DNA of 64,000 bases, from the NCBI RefSeq assembly GCF_000165425.1, contig NW_001798962.1:189705-253704 (forward strand), written 5' to 3'. This DNA comes from Paramecium tetraurelia. Taxonomy: Eukaryota > Ciliophora > Oligohymenophorea > Peniculida > Parameciidae. The notes beneath the pieces are model-generated. The model did not search any database, had not been told where the DNA came from, and saw only the letters and a list, made by a program, of their open reading frames with translations. The position numbers were made by a program, and so were the translations under genes. Below are positions 11,521 through 22,418 of the stretch, piece after piece; the stretch's first letter is position 1; the number at the start of each line of letters is the position of its first letter.

Positions 11521-12920
11521 ATGAAATAGCTTCTCTTGCTCTCCTTACTTGCTTTTGCTGCCATTGCTGATTATGAATATGATGGTGATGTCATGGTACT
11601 CACAGAAGAAACATTTGATTAAGCCTTCAATGAATTCGATTATTTGATGTTTGAATTCTATGCTCCTTGGTGTGGACATTGCAAAGAACTCGCACCTAAA
11701 TATGCTGAGGCTGCTACTGCTCTTAGACCTGAAGGAATAGTTTTGGCCAAGATCGATGCAACAGTCCAAAAGAAATTGGCTGAAAAGTATGGAGTCAAAG
11801 GATATCCAACAATCAAATTCAGTGCCAAATAATCTGTTAAGGATTTTGAAGGTGGTAGAACTGCTGATGGTATTAAGAATTGGATTTACAGTAATCTTAA
11901 TCCAGAGAGTGAATTAATTGAGACTCTTGAATAACTCAATGAGGCAATCGCTCAAAATAAAGTTCAATTTGTCTATTTTGCAGAGGAATAAAGTGAAAAG
12001 GATAGAGAATTGAGAAAATACAAGGAATTCTCATTCACTATGAAATAGCATTTTGCCCATACAACAAGCAAAACAATCAGAGAAGCACTCAACGTACCAA
12101 AAGGAACTTACTTTGTTGGATTTAGAGATCAAAAGCCTTATTACTATTAAGGAAAGCTATCGTTCCCAATCATGAAAACCTTTGTAGAAAATGTTGCTAA
12201 CGAAAGAGTTCAAGCATACTCTGAGAAGAAGGAATTATTAGAAGAAAGAATGACAAAGAGCAAGCCTTTTGTTGTTGTCTTCACTGACGAATCTGAAGTC
12301 TAAGTTGCTGCCTAAGCATGGTCCTTCCAAGACGAATTACTCTTCATCAAGAATGTTGATGAAGAATTCGCTAGAAAAATCTAAGTCAGACCACAAGATC
12401 AAAAGGGAGTTTTCATCATTAAGGGAGATCAAAGATACAAGAGAGTTGAAGGTTAAAGTGTTGGTGATTTCTTGGAAGCCTTCCAATCTGGAAAAGCTCA
12501 CAAATATCTCAAATCCTAAGCTGCTCCACAATAACAAGGATTGGTCAGAACCCTCATCGGAGATACTTATGATGATACAAAAGCTGTTAATGATTCAGTA
12601 ATCTTATACTTTGACTCTCAAAACGAAGAACAGTAATTTATTAATTTTAATAATTTAGCAATGCAGTGCAAGAGCAATTCTTGAAGGTGGCTGAAAGACT
12701 CCAATAAAATAAACAATTGACTTTCAATAAAATCGATTTGTCCTAAAATGAAGTTAGTGATTTAACAGAATCCGTTGAAATCGTTAAAATTAGATTATAC
12801 AAAAATAACTAGCCAATTAAATTCGTAATCAGAGCAAACAAAATTCAAGAGGAAAGATTTATTAAATGGATTGTAGATAACGCAGCTAGTAAGGTTGTTG
12901 ATCCAAAAGCTGAATTATGA
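11521..12920 (+). CDS. protein disulfide isomerase-like protein, 457 aa
   Basis: ATG 11521 to TGA 12918-12920 with a 26-nt intron at 12633-12658; 458 codons. An N-terminal signal peptide ([16 protein letters not shown]) is followed by a thioredoxin a domain with active site WCGHC at residues 50-54 in [20 protein letters not shown], and the cis-proline region [10 protein letters not shown]. Two b-type thioredoxin-fold regions follow, and the last domain keeps the fold but has no CXXC. The C-terminus is KAEL, a KDEL-like ER retention signal. It is therefore a soluble ER oxidoreductase/chaperone with one catalytic site, shorter than classical two-site PDI (about 500 aa). Codon use is moderately biased, suggesting good expression, which would suit a cell that makes much secretory cargo. 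The start is supported by the signal peptide. Confidence 0.88.
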
Positions 12921-13022
12921 TTTTGTGTAAAATAACATAATATAATTATTCCATATAGAAAATTCTAGATTGTTTACGTAATTTATATCCAAATTTAATT
13001 CGTCATTGATGAATAAATTAAA

Positions 13023-13716
13023 ATGGCAGATCAACTTGTTTTGGGTTATTGGGGAATCAGAGGATTAGCTCAACCATGTAAGAATTCATTTCATCCTTCT
13101 AGTGAGATATTTGGTGGAATACTTGGGATTACCATATGAAGAAAAAAGATACCTCAAGCCTGAAGAGTGGTTCGGTGGACTTTGTTAAGCTCCATTCAAC
13201 ACTCACGTTCTTGTCAACCTCCCATACATCAAGGATGGCGAGAAGTACGTCTATGAGAGTGCTGCCCTTTATGTCTATTTGGCTCACAAGGCAAATAGAC
13301 CTGATCTCTTGGGATCCACACCAGACGAATAAGTAGCTGTGGCTTAAGTGAGAGGTGTTATCTAAGATGCCTTGAAAGGTTTCTTCCACCTTATCACCCT
13401 CCCTGAGGATCAATATGCAGCCAAGAAAGAGGAAGTCTACGCCAATGAAGTTGCTTGGTTGATTGAAAGATTAGACAAATTCATCGATGGAAAGACATGG
13501 GCAGCTGGAGCCAATCTTACATACATTGACTTTGGACTCTTCGAATTAGAAGAAACTTTGAAAGCTTTCCATCCAGAATCATGGGCCAAGTTTGCCAACC
13601 TCTAAAAGCATCACTAGGAATTCTCAAACATTCCTTAGATCAAGGAATATTAGGCTTCAGGAAGATTCCTTGCTGGTCCCTTCTATCCACCAGGAAGATT
13701 TAGATGGGGATTCTGA
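13023..13716 (+). CDS. glutathione S-transferase, Mu/Sigma-like, 222 aa
   Basis: ATG 13023 to TGA 13714-13716 with a 25-nt intron at 13078-13102; 223 codons. The N-terminus LVLGYWGIRGLAQPLRYLV carries the Tyr of the Mu-class thioredoxin fold (VLGYWDIRGLA-like), and NLPYIKDGEKYVYESAALY matches the glutathione-binding segment ending in the conserved E-S-A. The C-terminal helical domain includes WAAGANLTYIDF, the N-cap/hydrophobic staple region of GSTs. A cytosolic detoxification enzyme that conjugates glutathione to electrophiles. The length is normal for the family. It lies 102 nt downstream of the PDI gene on the same strand, but an operon-like link is not implied. Confidence 0.9.
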
Positions 13717-14473
13717 TTGTTACATTATGCATTTAATATAAATATATTAAATAGAACCACCAATATATTCAAAATAAAAAAATTATTCCTCATGTCTAAT
13801 TTATTTAATTATATTTATTTTAATAATTAAAAATTGTAAAACACTTGTTTTAAGACAAATTTTATTAAATTAATCTGCAATAATCGCTAAAATGGTTTTA
13901 TCATTTCACTTATTTTGTTCTCATCTTGCTAAATTCCATAATCAAATCTTACCTCTATAATGAATTCTCTATAGCATAAAGATATTTTTGAACTAACATA
14001 AAAGGATTGTTATTTTTAGGCTAACTCTTATTTATCACCTATCCTAAGCTTACTTATTTACAATTATAAAATCTTCTTATATCCATTATATGATAAATTA
14101 ATTTTTATTTTTATTCTGATTTATTCTTATATAATACATTTTTAAATAAATTATAAATAATATACTATTATAACAAAAATAATTAATTACAAAATTTTCA
14201 ATTTTATTGATGAATAATCATATTTAATGAACATGGAAAGAAAGTAACAAAGCTCAATTAAATATATCTATCTTAAGTGTTAAATATTAAATAAGAATAT
14301 ACTAGTCAATTGGATTTAGAAAATATCAATTCATATATATAGATAAGAATTAATCAATTAAATACACATTTAATATGATATGTATGTATTTATTAAAATG
14401 CAAGGATTTTAACGGCATGCAATTAAAATTAAGATGAATAAATAATAATTTTATGTAATTTAGATTCATCTCA
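13717..14473. other. AT-rich spacer with no supported gene
   Basis: About 760 nt between the convergent stops of the GST and frataxin-like genes. Composition is extremely AT-rich. Short frames exist (around 13890-14060) but none has coding character or a plausible splice pattern. Confidence 0.35.
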
Positions 14474-14889
14474 TCAAAATTCCAAGTATCCTTTTAAGTA
14501 TTTCCCTGTTTCTCTAGTCAAATTTTCAATCATATTATGTTGGTCTTTAACACTTTTCCATTAATCTGCCTGCTCATCATAATAATATTAGAATAAATTA
14601 AATGGTGTTTAGAGATATAATCTCCTTTCTTTCACATTAGTCGTAAAATTATATTCCCCTAAATTTTTCACAGACACACATAGGCTTAGAGGATCTGATC
14701 TGATTTCAATTCTATTTTCATATTCTTTCAGTTTATTAAATGATTATTCAACTTTGTGCAAAAGATAACCTATTTCTCCTAAGAATTGTTCTTAGGGTAT
14801 GAATGCTCTAATATAGAATATCAATTGTACATCTTGGGTTAAGTAGCGAATCGATAAAAACTAATCAAATTACTCCTCAAATAAAACAT
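14474..14889 (-). CDS. FXN: frataxin-like mitochondrial protein, 130 aa
   Basis: ATG 14889 to TGA 14476-14474 with a 23-nt intron at 14808-14830; exactly 131 codons. The N-terminus (MFYLRSNLISFYRFATQPK) has Arg, Ser and aromatic residues without acids, a good mitochondrial presequence. The rest fits the alpha-beta sandwich of frataxin: an N-terminal helix (FLGEIGYLLHKVEQ), beta strands (RIEIRSDPLSLCVSV), then NLGEYNFTTNVKERRLYLQTP in the position of the conserved G-x-Y-V-I-N...I-W-L-S-S-P segment. Frataxin delivers iron to, or activates, Fe-S cluster assembly in mitochondria. Similarity is seen in pattern, not computed; the acidic first helix is less acidic than usual. The start codon is 5 nt from that of the divergent dehydrogenase gene. 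Confidence 0.65.
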
Positions 14890-14894
14890 AATTA

Positions 14895-16130
14895 ATGATT
14901 TTAGAATAAATTTAAGACTATCCTATATTTCAATCACTTCTATATGTTTTGGGACTACTGGTATTCCTAAAGTCATTGAATCTTTTAAACTTCATATGGA
15001 GACTGATTCGTCCAAGCTCTAATCTGTCAAGGTATGGAATTGGGTCGTGGATTTTAATAACTGGGGCATCAGATGGAATAGGAAAGCAATTGGCAATTCA
15101 ATTTTCCTAATACGGATTCAAGATAATTCTGGTAGCTCGTAACAAATAGAAGTTGGAGGCAGTATCCAAATAACTAAAAACCGAATCACTAATCATTGTG
15201 ACAGACTTCTCCTAATCAACAGATAAAAATATATTTGATCAAATTTTAAATTAAGTTGGAGAGAGGGATGTAAGTGTATTAATTAACAATGTTGGAGTTG
15301 ATGTACTTAATAGATTCCATTTGCTTTCAGATGAAGAGATTTATAACACAATAACAGTCAATTGTTTCCCAATTACTATCCTTTGTAAGAGGTTTATCCC
15401 AAGATTTTTGAAAAGAAATCAACATAAATCCGCAATTGTTAACGTAACATCTTTAGCTGGAAAGATCCCAACACCATATTTCAATGTATACAGTGCTACC
15501 AAAGCATTTGGAGAATTCTTAACATCTACACTAAGTGCTGAATATCCAGAATTGGAAGTTTTTTCTTTAAGTCCAGGTGAAGTCTCAACCAATTTGACTT
15601 AAAATAGACAACCAAGTTTTCTAACAATTAGTGCTTTCGATTGCGCTAATGGTTTGATAAAGAGGATGGGGTAAAATACAAGTGGCCATTGGAATCATGA
15701 AATATAGGCAGCAATTCAGAAATTGGTTCCTTCTTGCTTCTATAATTTTGTCTTGGGCAAGGTTCAATATACATTTATATATTGTAGATTCTGGCACCAA
15801 AATGGCTTAAGGAAAGATCTTAACACTAGAATGATAAAAAAATTAAATGACCTATCAATTATAAATATTGTTTATAGATATTCATTCTTACTTAATACAT
15901 GGCTATTGTAACTTAATCGACTGACAACTCTTCTACATCGCCCCATGGCTTTGTTCCTTAGTCAAAGGAAAAAGAATCTGATACCTTCAATCTCAGTTGG
16001 AAGGCCTTATTAAGAAAAAAAAATTAGACTAAACGTCCCATTTTCAAAACTGCTCCAAGACTAACAGAATCAAAAAAGTCGAAGAATGTCCCTAAAAATG
16101 TTTCCAAAGCCATTATTCAGTAAATTCTGA
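14895..16130 (+). CDS. short-chain dehydrogenase/reductase, 3-ketoacyl-CoA reductase/17-beta-HSD12-like
   Basis: Frame from ATG 14895 with no intron. A hydrophobic N-terminal segment (FQSLLYVLGLLVFLKSLNLL) anchors it in the ER membrane. It is followed by LSRYGIGSWILITGASDGIG, the NAD(P)-binding TGxxxGxG loop preceded by the Y-G-x-W typical of 3-ketoacyl-CoA reductases. NNVG follows, then the catalytic Ser in NVTSLAG and YSATKAF (Y-x3-K). The family reduces 3-ketoacyl-CoA in very-long-chain fatty acid elongation or oxidises/reduces steroids. Expected length is about 310-340 aa, which ends near 15911. The frame, however, has no TGA until 16128-16130, overlapping the next gene by 230 nt, so the true 3' end is uncertain. 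Confidence 0.82.
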
Positions 16131-16806
16131 ATAAAAATGTCATGAATCAGATAACGGATCAAGACGAGTTCCTCAAATTCATTATTAGACATAAAAAAAT
16201 CTAAAATCTAGCTAATCTCATCAAAATAACAAGACCTCATAAAGTAGAAAAACTAAATAAATTGTAGAAATAATTTAGATAGATCTGGTATATTAATCAT
16301 TTAAATTTTTAGTTGGAATTTTCTAAAAAAGGAGTACATACCTTACGTGTTCAATTCCAAAATCAAAAACCCTGAAGGTCATTTAAAATATAGAATTCAG
16401 TTTATGAAAGTATTTGCCTAATAATAATGATTAATCGTATTTATGTATATAATAAATCATTGCTAAATTGACTTACTACTTTTGTCAAACACATAAATGG
16501 TTTTAAGCCTTTCAAATAGTTTGTTTTAGTGCTTACAATATATTAAAATATCAGGATACTATTTAATAAGTATTTTATAAACGAGAAATATTAAAATAGC
16601 ATAATTTTCATAAATAAAAAATAAATCAAAATTTGGAAAATTATGTTTTGCAAATTTATCATGAAGGTTGGGATTCAGACAATGAGATATCAAATTAGAC
16701 CCTGTATTGCTTATAGAATTATTGCAAATAACCACTTGAACTTGCATAATTTGAATGCCTTTTAGATTAACTAATTAACACGTTTCGCAGAAGAAGAGGA
16801 GGATGA
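15899..16806 (+). CDS. hypothetical protein, probably one gene with a single frame break
   Basis: ATG 15899 opens a Lys/Ser/Gln-rich frame. A 25-nt intron (16288-16312) leads into FLKKEYIPYVFNSKIKNPEG, and the frame stops at TGA 16428-16430 (168 aa). Another frame with strong coding character (WFQAFQIVCFSAYNILKY, later YVLQIYHEGWDSDNEISNQT) runs from about 16405 to TGA 16804-16806, has no ATG of its own and no intron boundary connecting it. Dropping one A from the AAA at about 16401-16403 would join the two directly (FMKYLPNNND). I read it as one gene of about 300 aa with a one-base insertion, natural or an assembly error. No known domain. Its 5' end overlaps the dehydrogenase frame. Confidence 0.55.
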
Positions 16807-16956
16807 TTAAAACGAACTGAATCTGATTAATTGTTTGTCGGAGGTGAGATCTACAAAAGGATATTGAGTATATGATATAATGATAATATTTACATTCTTT
16901 ATTGGATGTAAATAAAATGTATAAGAAAAATATTTCTTAATCGAAAAAAAATCAAA

Positions 16957-17857
16957 TCAATATTTTCTCCCTACTGATTTTTTGCGATTCATATCCTTTT
17001 TATCTTTTTAATCTTTATCATTCATTTTCTTTGATTCACCTTTGCCTTCATCTTTGGCATTTTTGGTTCCTTTTTTACTATTAATCTTTTATATATAAAA
17101 TACTTGTCTTTATCATCCTTCTTTTTGTCCTCCTTCTTCATTTAATCTTGCTTTTCATCCTTTTCTGGCTTCTATTAAGCAGTTTCTTCATCATCTTTCA
17201 TTTTTCTGGGCCCTCTTTTATAAGGCGGCAATTCTTAATATTACAAATCTTGTCTTGTAGCTGATCTCTTAAACTTCTCCTCTATCAATTGGTCAAATTG
17301 TTCTCTTTTTTCTGAATACTTTCTAATATGTTATTTATCAGTGTTTACTTTGTCCAATCATCCATTTATTTGTGATATAGTTCTAATTTCTTCTCAAACT
17401 CATCATCATACTTCTTTCTTTCTTTATTTGAAAGTCTGTTATATTGATCCACTAATGCCTTCGTTACTTAACCAAAGGATGAATCAGGGTTTTCTTCAGA
17501 ATATGCCCTTCTGTTCTCTGCTATGTACACTAAGCATCCTGACACTGGCTTCTTTGGCTTCTCAGGTACTTCCATTAAAGCTTTGTACTTTTTCAAATCT
17601 TATGCAGACCCTCCATAATATAATAGTAAATCCTCTTTGTATTTAGCCTCCATTTTTTCAAAATCATCTTCATACTTTTCCTTTTCCTCCTCATCCATTT
17701 GCTTCCACATATCCCTGATCTTGCTTTGGATTTCTTTACCTTTCATTTTCCCATCTTTTTTCATTTAAGCAGCTTTTTCAGCATAATAAGCCTGATAGGA
17801 ATTCACACATATCCTAGTAGGGGGCTTCTTGAGTGTTCCACTTCTGAGTTACATCAT
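16957..17857 (-). CDS. HMG-box protein with two boxes and a Lys/Asp-rich tail, 282 aa
   Basis: ATG 17857 to TGA 16959-16957 with introns 17323-17348 and 17078-17103 (both 26 nt); 283 codons. Box A begins at LKKPPTRICVNSYQAYYAEK and includes KIRDMWKQMDEEEKEKYEDD. Box B begins at EKPKKPVSGCLVYIAENRRA and continues with YNRLSNKERKKYDDEFEK. Both show the box pattern K-P/x-Y-x-F...W...S/D-x2-E-K-x2-Y. A long tail of Lys, Asp, Glu and Gln follows. Proteins of this layout are abundant non-sequence-specific chromatin architectural proteins (HMGB/NHP6 type) in the nucleus. Box A is atypical in having Cys/Val/Asn where an aromatic residue is usual. Confidence 0.85.
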
Positions 17858-18543
17858 TTGAGAGGGATTTTCAAATTTAAATTTTATATATATATAAATT
17901 TTGTATAGGATTTACAAAAATTAATACATAAAATGAGTGCATTTCTGATGATATTATATTGATTTCAATTTTTTCAAAAATATTTCAATTAATTAGACAG
18001 ATTTTATAAAAGTAAAATATAATGTATGAATGTATATGATGATATGTTTAAATAATATTTTCGAAAGTATCGAGTATTGAATAAATCTGATTATCCAATA
18101 TAATTTTGACTTTAATCTCTATTCGAGCCTATTCGAGTCTAATTTCAGAAAGTTTAATTATTTCTTATAAATATTGGAAATGGGAATTATTTTCAATACT
18201 TTTGTCAAAATAATTTTTGTTTTATTATCTAAAAAAAATTTTATTTAAACTTTTCATCTTAATTTTGTTTCTCATACTCTGACTTCATATCAATATATAT
18301 TAAAGAATAATATCTTCAGTCTATACGCTCAATAATTTGATGCAAAAGAGTTCAAACAAGGTTCAAATATTTGATTACTTAAATAAGAATAGAAAATTCT
18401 TAAAAAGAGCAAAGGTCAATTACTTTGAGTCAGATAGCTTATAAGGTATTGAAATAGGCTTGAATAGATAACCCAACTGTGATGCAAATGCTGGGTGACT
18501 AAATTTGAAGATGAAAATAAGAATATATATATAAGTAATCACA
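17858..18543. other. AT-rich upstream region of the HMG-box gene
   Basis: About 690 nt, extremely AT-rich. Around 18350-18500 the minus strand carries a short frame with protein-like text (SHPAFASQLGYLFKPISIP) that could be a further exon of the uncertain gene to its right. No splice connects them convincingly. Confidence 0.3.
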
Positions 18544-18990
18544 TCATTTGATTTGTTTCTAGTATTTCAAGTTTGGAAATATAAATTTTGTTGGACTAAA
18601 GATAGGTATTGATAAGTGAGGAGAAGTGGGAGAATTTAGATCATCGATTTCTTCATCCTTATTCAATATTATTAAAAGGGGACTTGTAGATATTTCCTTT
18701 TTTTATTGCTTCTCTTATGCTTTCTTCATGAATCTGTTCTTTTAAATATTCAAGGAGCTCATTCTGATATTCTAATTATTAAAAAAATGAATACCAAATT
18801 TAGATTGTTAAACAGTATATCTATAGATTACTTAGATATAGAAAATAAGATTGAACAACGAAGAATCAAAACCTTTACTTACTTAAATTGGGAATTGAAT
18901 GGATATAAAAGATCATTTCAATCAAAAAAGGAAAAAAGATTTGATCTTCGTTTATATTACAAAATTTTTATATTTTCAGATTCGTATTAT
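18544..18990 (-). CDS. possible hypothetical gene or gene remnant
   Basis: On the minus strand a coding-looking exon (EYQNELLEYLKEQIHEESIR, then LNSPTSPHLSIPIFSPTKF) ends at TGA 18546-18544. It is preceded by a perfect 23-nt intron (18772-18794, GTATTC...AATTAG). The upstream exon reads through to about 18920 but I find no ATG in frame. A competing plus-strand frame (18706-19279) also stays open. Either the gene has an unrecognised 5' exon or it is a decaying copy. No domain is recognised. Confidence 0.3.
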
Positions 18991-19353
18991 TAAATAACTT
19001 ATTCTTATATTAAATAAATTAATTAATACTTAATTCTAGAGCTAACTATTATATTAAGATATGAGGTTAATTATAAAATTCATGAAATGAACTATATATA
19101 AAATATTATTCTCAAGTCGATACATATTGAATGTATTGAAAATGCGAATAAGCTTCGGATAATGTAAGGATATTTTCAAAAAGATCAAATAATTTCTTAG
19201 CATTCTGTTGTTGATAACATGATTTAATAGGCCAGTTAACTATAGTAAAGTATAATCGTAAATATAAAGATATATATAGAATGAAAAATGTAAAGCATCT
19301 TTAGAATGGATTCAAACAAAAATGAATAAAACTGAAATATAATTAATTAATAA

Positions 19354-19907
19354 ATGATTAGAAATCCATAGAATCCAATAGTATTTTTTGATGTGGCTAT
19401 TGCAGGTCAAAAAGTAGGTAGGATTAGAATGGAATTGTATGCTGATGTAGTTCCAAAAACAGCTGAAAATTTCAGACAATTGTGCACAGGAGAATATAAG
19501 AAATTTGATAAGCCTTCTGGTTTCAAGGGTTGTTAATTCCATAGAGTAATAAAGGATTTCATGATTTAAGGAGGCGATTTTGTGATGGTATCTATTGTTT
19601 ATTATAATAGGGAGATGGCACTGGATGTGTTTCAATTTACGGGGATAAATTTGAAGATGAGAATTTTTAATTGAGACATGATGAACCTGGATTATTGTCA
19701 ATGGCAAATTCTGGTCCAAATAGTAATGGTTGTTAGTTTTTCATTACTTGTACCAAATGCGATTGGTTAGATGGCAAACATGTTGTATTTGGTAAAGTAA
19801 TTGATGCAGGATCAATGTAAGTGATAAGAAGAATTGAAACTACTCCAGTTGGTCCTCAAAATAAACCAAAATAAATAATCATTATTGAAGAATGTGGAGA
19901 GTTGTGA
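19354..19907 (+). CDS. PPIH: cyclophilin-type peptidyl-prolyl isomerase, PPIH (USA-CyP) type, 176 aa
   Basis: ATG 19354 to TGA 19905-19907 with a 23-nt intron (19588-19610); 177 codons. The protein follows human cyclophilin H closely: [20 protein letters not shown], then [57 protein letters not shown], and [15 protein letters not shown]. Catalytic Arg (FHRV), Phe, and the cyclosporin-binding Trp (DWLDG) are all present. PPIH binds the U4/U6 snRNP 60K protein and acts in pre-mRNA splicing, apt for a genome with introns in most genes. The length equals the human protein (177 aa), so start and intron are well supported. Confidence 0.93.
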
Positions 19908-20010
19908 ATAATATAGATGTGTATTCTCAAAAGAAATAATTAATCATGTTATCAAATTTCTATTCAAATGGAAAATTTATTTTAATGTTATTTAATGCAT
20001 ATTGAAAATT

Positions 20011-21542
20011 TCAAAATTTGCCTTAGTTTGATATCAAACTAAGAAGTTCATCACCACAGTGTTCATCATATTTTTTCTCTATTTTAATTGCTGCTAAGGC
20101 TGATGTAAGTTAAATAATTTATTATTCATTGAGTTTCAGTTGTTTAATTTCCTGATCTCCCATTTACATCAACTTATATTCAGGTATTTTTAATCCTTGT
20201 AAGATTTTATAAATACATTCTCCCTAGAAATATATATTTTATTATTACCTCGTTTAATTTAAGAATTTCTTCATAAAGTTTTTTTGAGTAAGAAAGATAA
20301 GAATTACTTTATACATTTTGTTAGGCCTTAATAGTGTAATTGTTGCCCATGATATGTAATTATTTTTGATCTGGAGTAGTGGGGGCAGTTCGATGTTTTT
20401 TCTAGGGTTAAAACTGTTATTGTATATTATGCTTTTTTTTTTGCATTTTCGAGCCATCCGAAAAATCAGAGCCTCTTCTTGAATGAGAATCAGACGTCTT
20501 AGTATTAGTGATGGATTATTAACAAAATGGTTGCCCAATTTCCATTTTCTCTTTGCTCATATAATCTTGGGGAATATAATTGGGGATTATTGGACCAAGA
20601 TAATTTGATGTTGGTTTATATGGTTGTCTTTTTGCCTCAACATGTATGTTAGGTTCTTCTATAATCCATTAATTATCTGCTAATTATTTACGAACTCTAA
20701 TAAAGTTTAACTGAAAGTTGTACCTTTTCTCTTAATCTGAGTGATAGAATGCACATTCGGCTAATTTCTTGTTGCAATTGGTTTAAGTGCATGGTTTGGT
20801 CTTGTAGATTAGTGGATGATATTCGAATTCTTTCCAACCATGACAATATTGACATTCTTCTTAATCTGGACATCCTCCTTTATCGTAATTCAATATCTAA
20901 TTGGTTTTGTTCCAATGTGGACACTCCTTTGGTTGCAACTTCTTTGGATCTCTTCTAAAGTCTTAGGCATTATGGGCATAGACGCAGGATGCTCTATCAT
21001 GACTAAGTTTAATATTAGTTGATAATCTTACTTGGTTGTTAGGGGACACCAAACAGTTTTATATTGATACATCCAGAAGTTTTTGTCTTGCACCATCCCA
21101 TCTAATTTAATCGGAATGATTAATTCCTAATCATTATGAGCAAATGAACAATAGACTCCATAATCACAATCCTTAATGTGAGTGCAATATTTAGTCTTGT
21201 ATCTATTGGGATGGTACACTTGCTCCACTTTATTGTGAGCAAATTGACATTCATCCCCTTATGGACAATTATCAGCTTGCGGGCATAATTGGCATCTGAA
21301 ATAAATATTCCAGATTTTATTTACTTGTATGAATGAGATTTGAGATCTCTTCTACGATCAGTTTCGTCATGGAAAAATGGACAAAACTTTTTTTGGTTAA
21401 TTTGATGTTGAATCTAGCATTTTTAAGTTTTAAATTGATGAGGATCAATATATTGTTGAATCCTAACTGGTGAATTAGGATTGTAAGCGTCTAAATTAGT
21501 AAGTGATGATTCGTGTGAACGAACTCTTCTACTTCCTAGCAT
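20011..21542 (-). CDS. multi-CCCH zinc-finger RNA-binding protein (Unkempt/plant TZF-like), 473 aa
   Basis: ATG 21542 to TGA 20013-20011 with four introns (21296-21324, 21003-21031, 20697-20723, 20224-20248); exactly 474 codons. At least five CCCH-type clusters follow one another in residues 40-260, for example CPQADNCPQGDECQFAH, CTHIKDCDYGVYCSFAH, CPLTTNHDRASCVYAH, CPDQEECQYCH and CTQTNCNKKLAECAFYH. The motif Y-K-T-K-x-C before several clusters is typical of CCCH fingers that bind mRNA. The C-terminal half is Gln/Ser/Lys-rich with a short helical end (EEILKLNEGECIYKILQGLK). A role in mRNA binding is inferred from the family. An internal ATG at 20560 is in frame and is not a separate gene. 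Confidence 0.82.
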
Positions 21543-21706
21543 TCGTTAATAAACTATTTTTTATATTAACTATTTAATCAACTCATCATCATCATAAAAC
21601 TTATAAAAAATACTAGTTATAACGAAATTTGAATTCTCACAAAATACAATTATGTAACCATGTAATTTAAAGATGATAATGAACAAATATTAAATATTTT
21701 AAATTT

Positions 21707-22363
21707 TCATAACTTAATTGAGTTTATTGAATTCAAATTAATGCTACCCATACCTTAAAATTATCTATTCTTTAATTTTCCCTTCTCTTTCTTAAAGTTG
21801 TCTCCCCTTGTGAACTTCAACTTCTCATTTCCAAACTCCCCATATTAATCCCCCTCTCCAAACTTCTTTTTGGCCTCAAAAGTGTTGTCTCTCAAATGAT
21901 CAGGCAATTTCTCATACACTGTCTCATCACATTTCTGGAAAAATCTCTTCTTCTCCTTTTTCTCCTCAACCTCCTCAGTAATTGGTATGTCTTATATTTA
22001 ACATCTCAATATTACTCATTTGAATGAATGTTCTCTTATCTGTCAATTACTTTGCAGATTACTTGTTGTTCTTCGCCTCCTCCTTTGGTTAATCAGTTTC
22101 CTCCTCCTCTTGTTCTTCTTATTCGTCATGTTCAGCCTCAGCAACAAATTTGGCAGCGAGCTTACTAATCAATATGTGATTGCGAATTACGGATGTCCTT
22201 CGACATAATATTTTATTATTTTTTATAAATCCTTGTTCGTCATTGGAGTTTCATCGTGTTCGTACAAAGAATCAATTTGCTTTGCAGATTTCTTCAATCC
22301 AATGGATCTCAAGTATTCTACTATCAAGGGTAACACATCTTATGGAGTCAAGTCTCTTTGCAT
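21707..22363 (-). CDS. LisH / SRP40 C-terminal domain protein (Nopp140-like), 201 aa
   Basis: ATG 22363 to TGA 21709-21707 with introns 22165-22190 (26 nt) and 21991-22015 (25 nt, ending AAG); 202 codons. Residues 8-35 (DVLPLIVEYLRSIGLKKSAK) form a LisH dimerisation motif. A middle acidic Glu/Lys linker follows. The end (KRFFQKCDETVYEKLPDHLR ... FKFTRGDNFKKEKGKLKN-like) matches the SRP40 C-terminal domain found in yeast Srp40 and vertebrate Nopp140/NOLC1. Those proteins chaperone snoRNPs in the nucleolus and also begin with LisH. The usual long Ser-rich acidic repeats are nearly absent, so this is a minimal version. Confidence 0.7.
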
Positions 22364-22418
22364 CAAAATAATAAATGGAATTTATTTTAATCACACAAAA
22401 ATCTCTATTAAAATTTTT

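Noticed and set aside
14993-14995. Upstream start (MKFKRFNDFRN) for the frataxin-like gene with a 36-nt intron
   Set aside because: It would lie inside the dehydrogenase coding region and lacks a targeting peptide; the start at 14889 with a 23-nt intron gives a mitochondrial presequence and a clean 131-codon gene.
18706-19279. A plus-strand gene of about 190 codons beginning MLLLCFLHESVLL
   Set aside because: Long open frames are expected by chance when only TGA stops; composition is AT-driven after the first 80 codons and no splice or domain supports it.
20011-20560. A separate minus-strand gene starting MSKEKMEIGQPF
   Set aside because: The same frame continues upstream through NYIPQDY into the CCCH zinc-finger protein; the ATG is internal.
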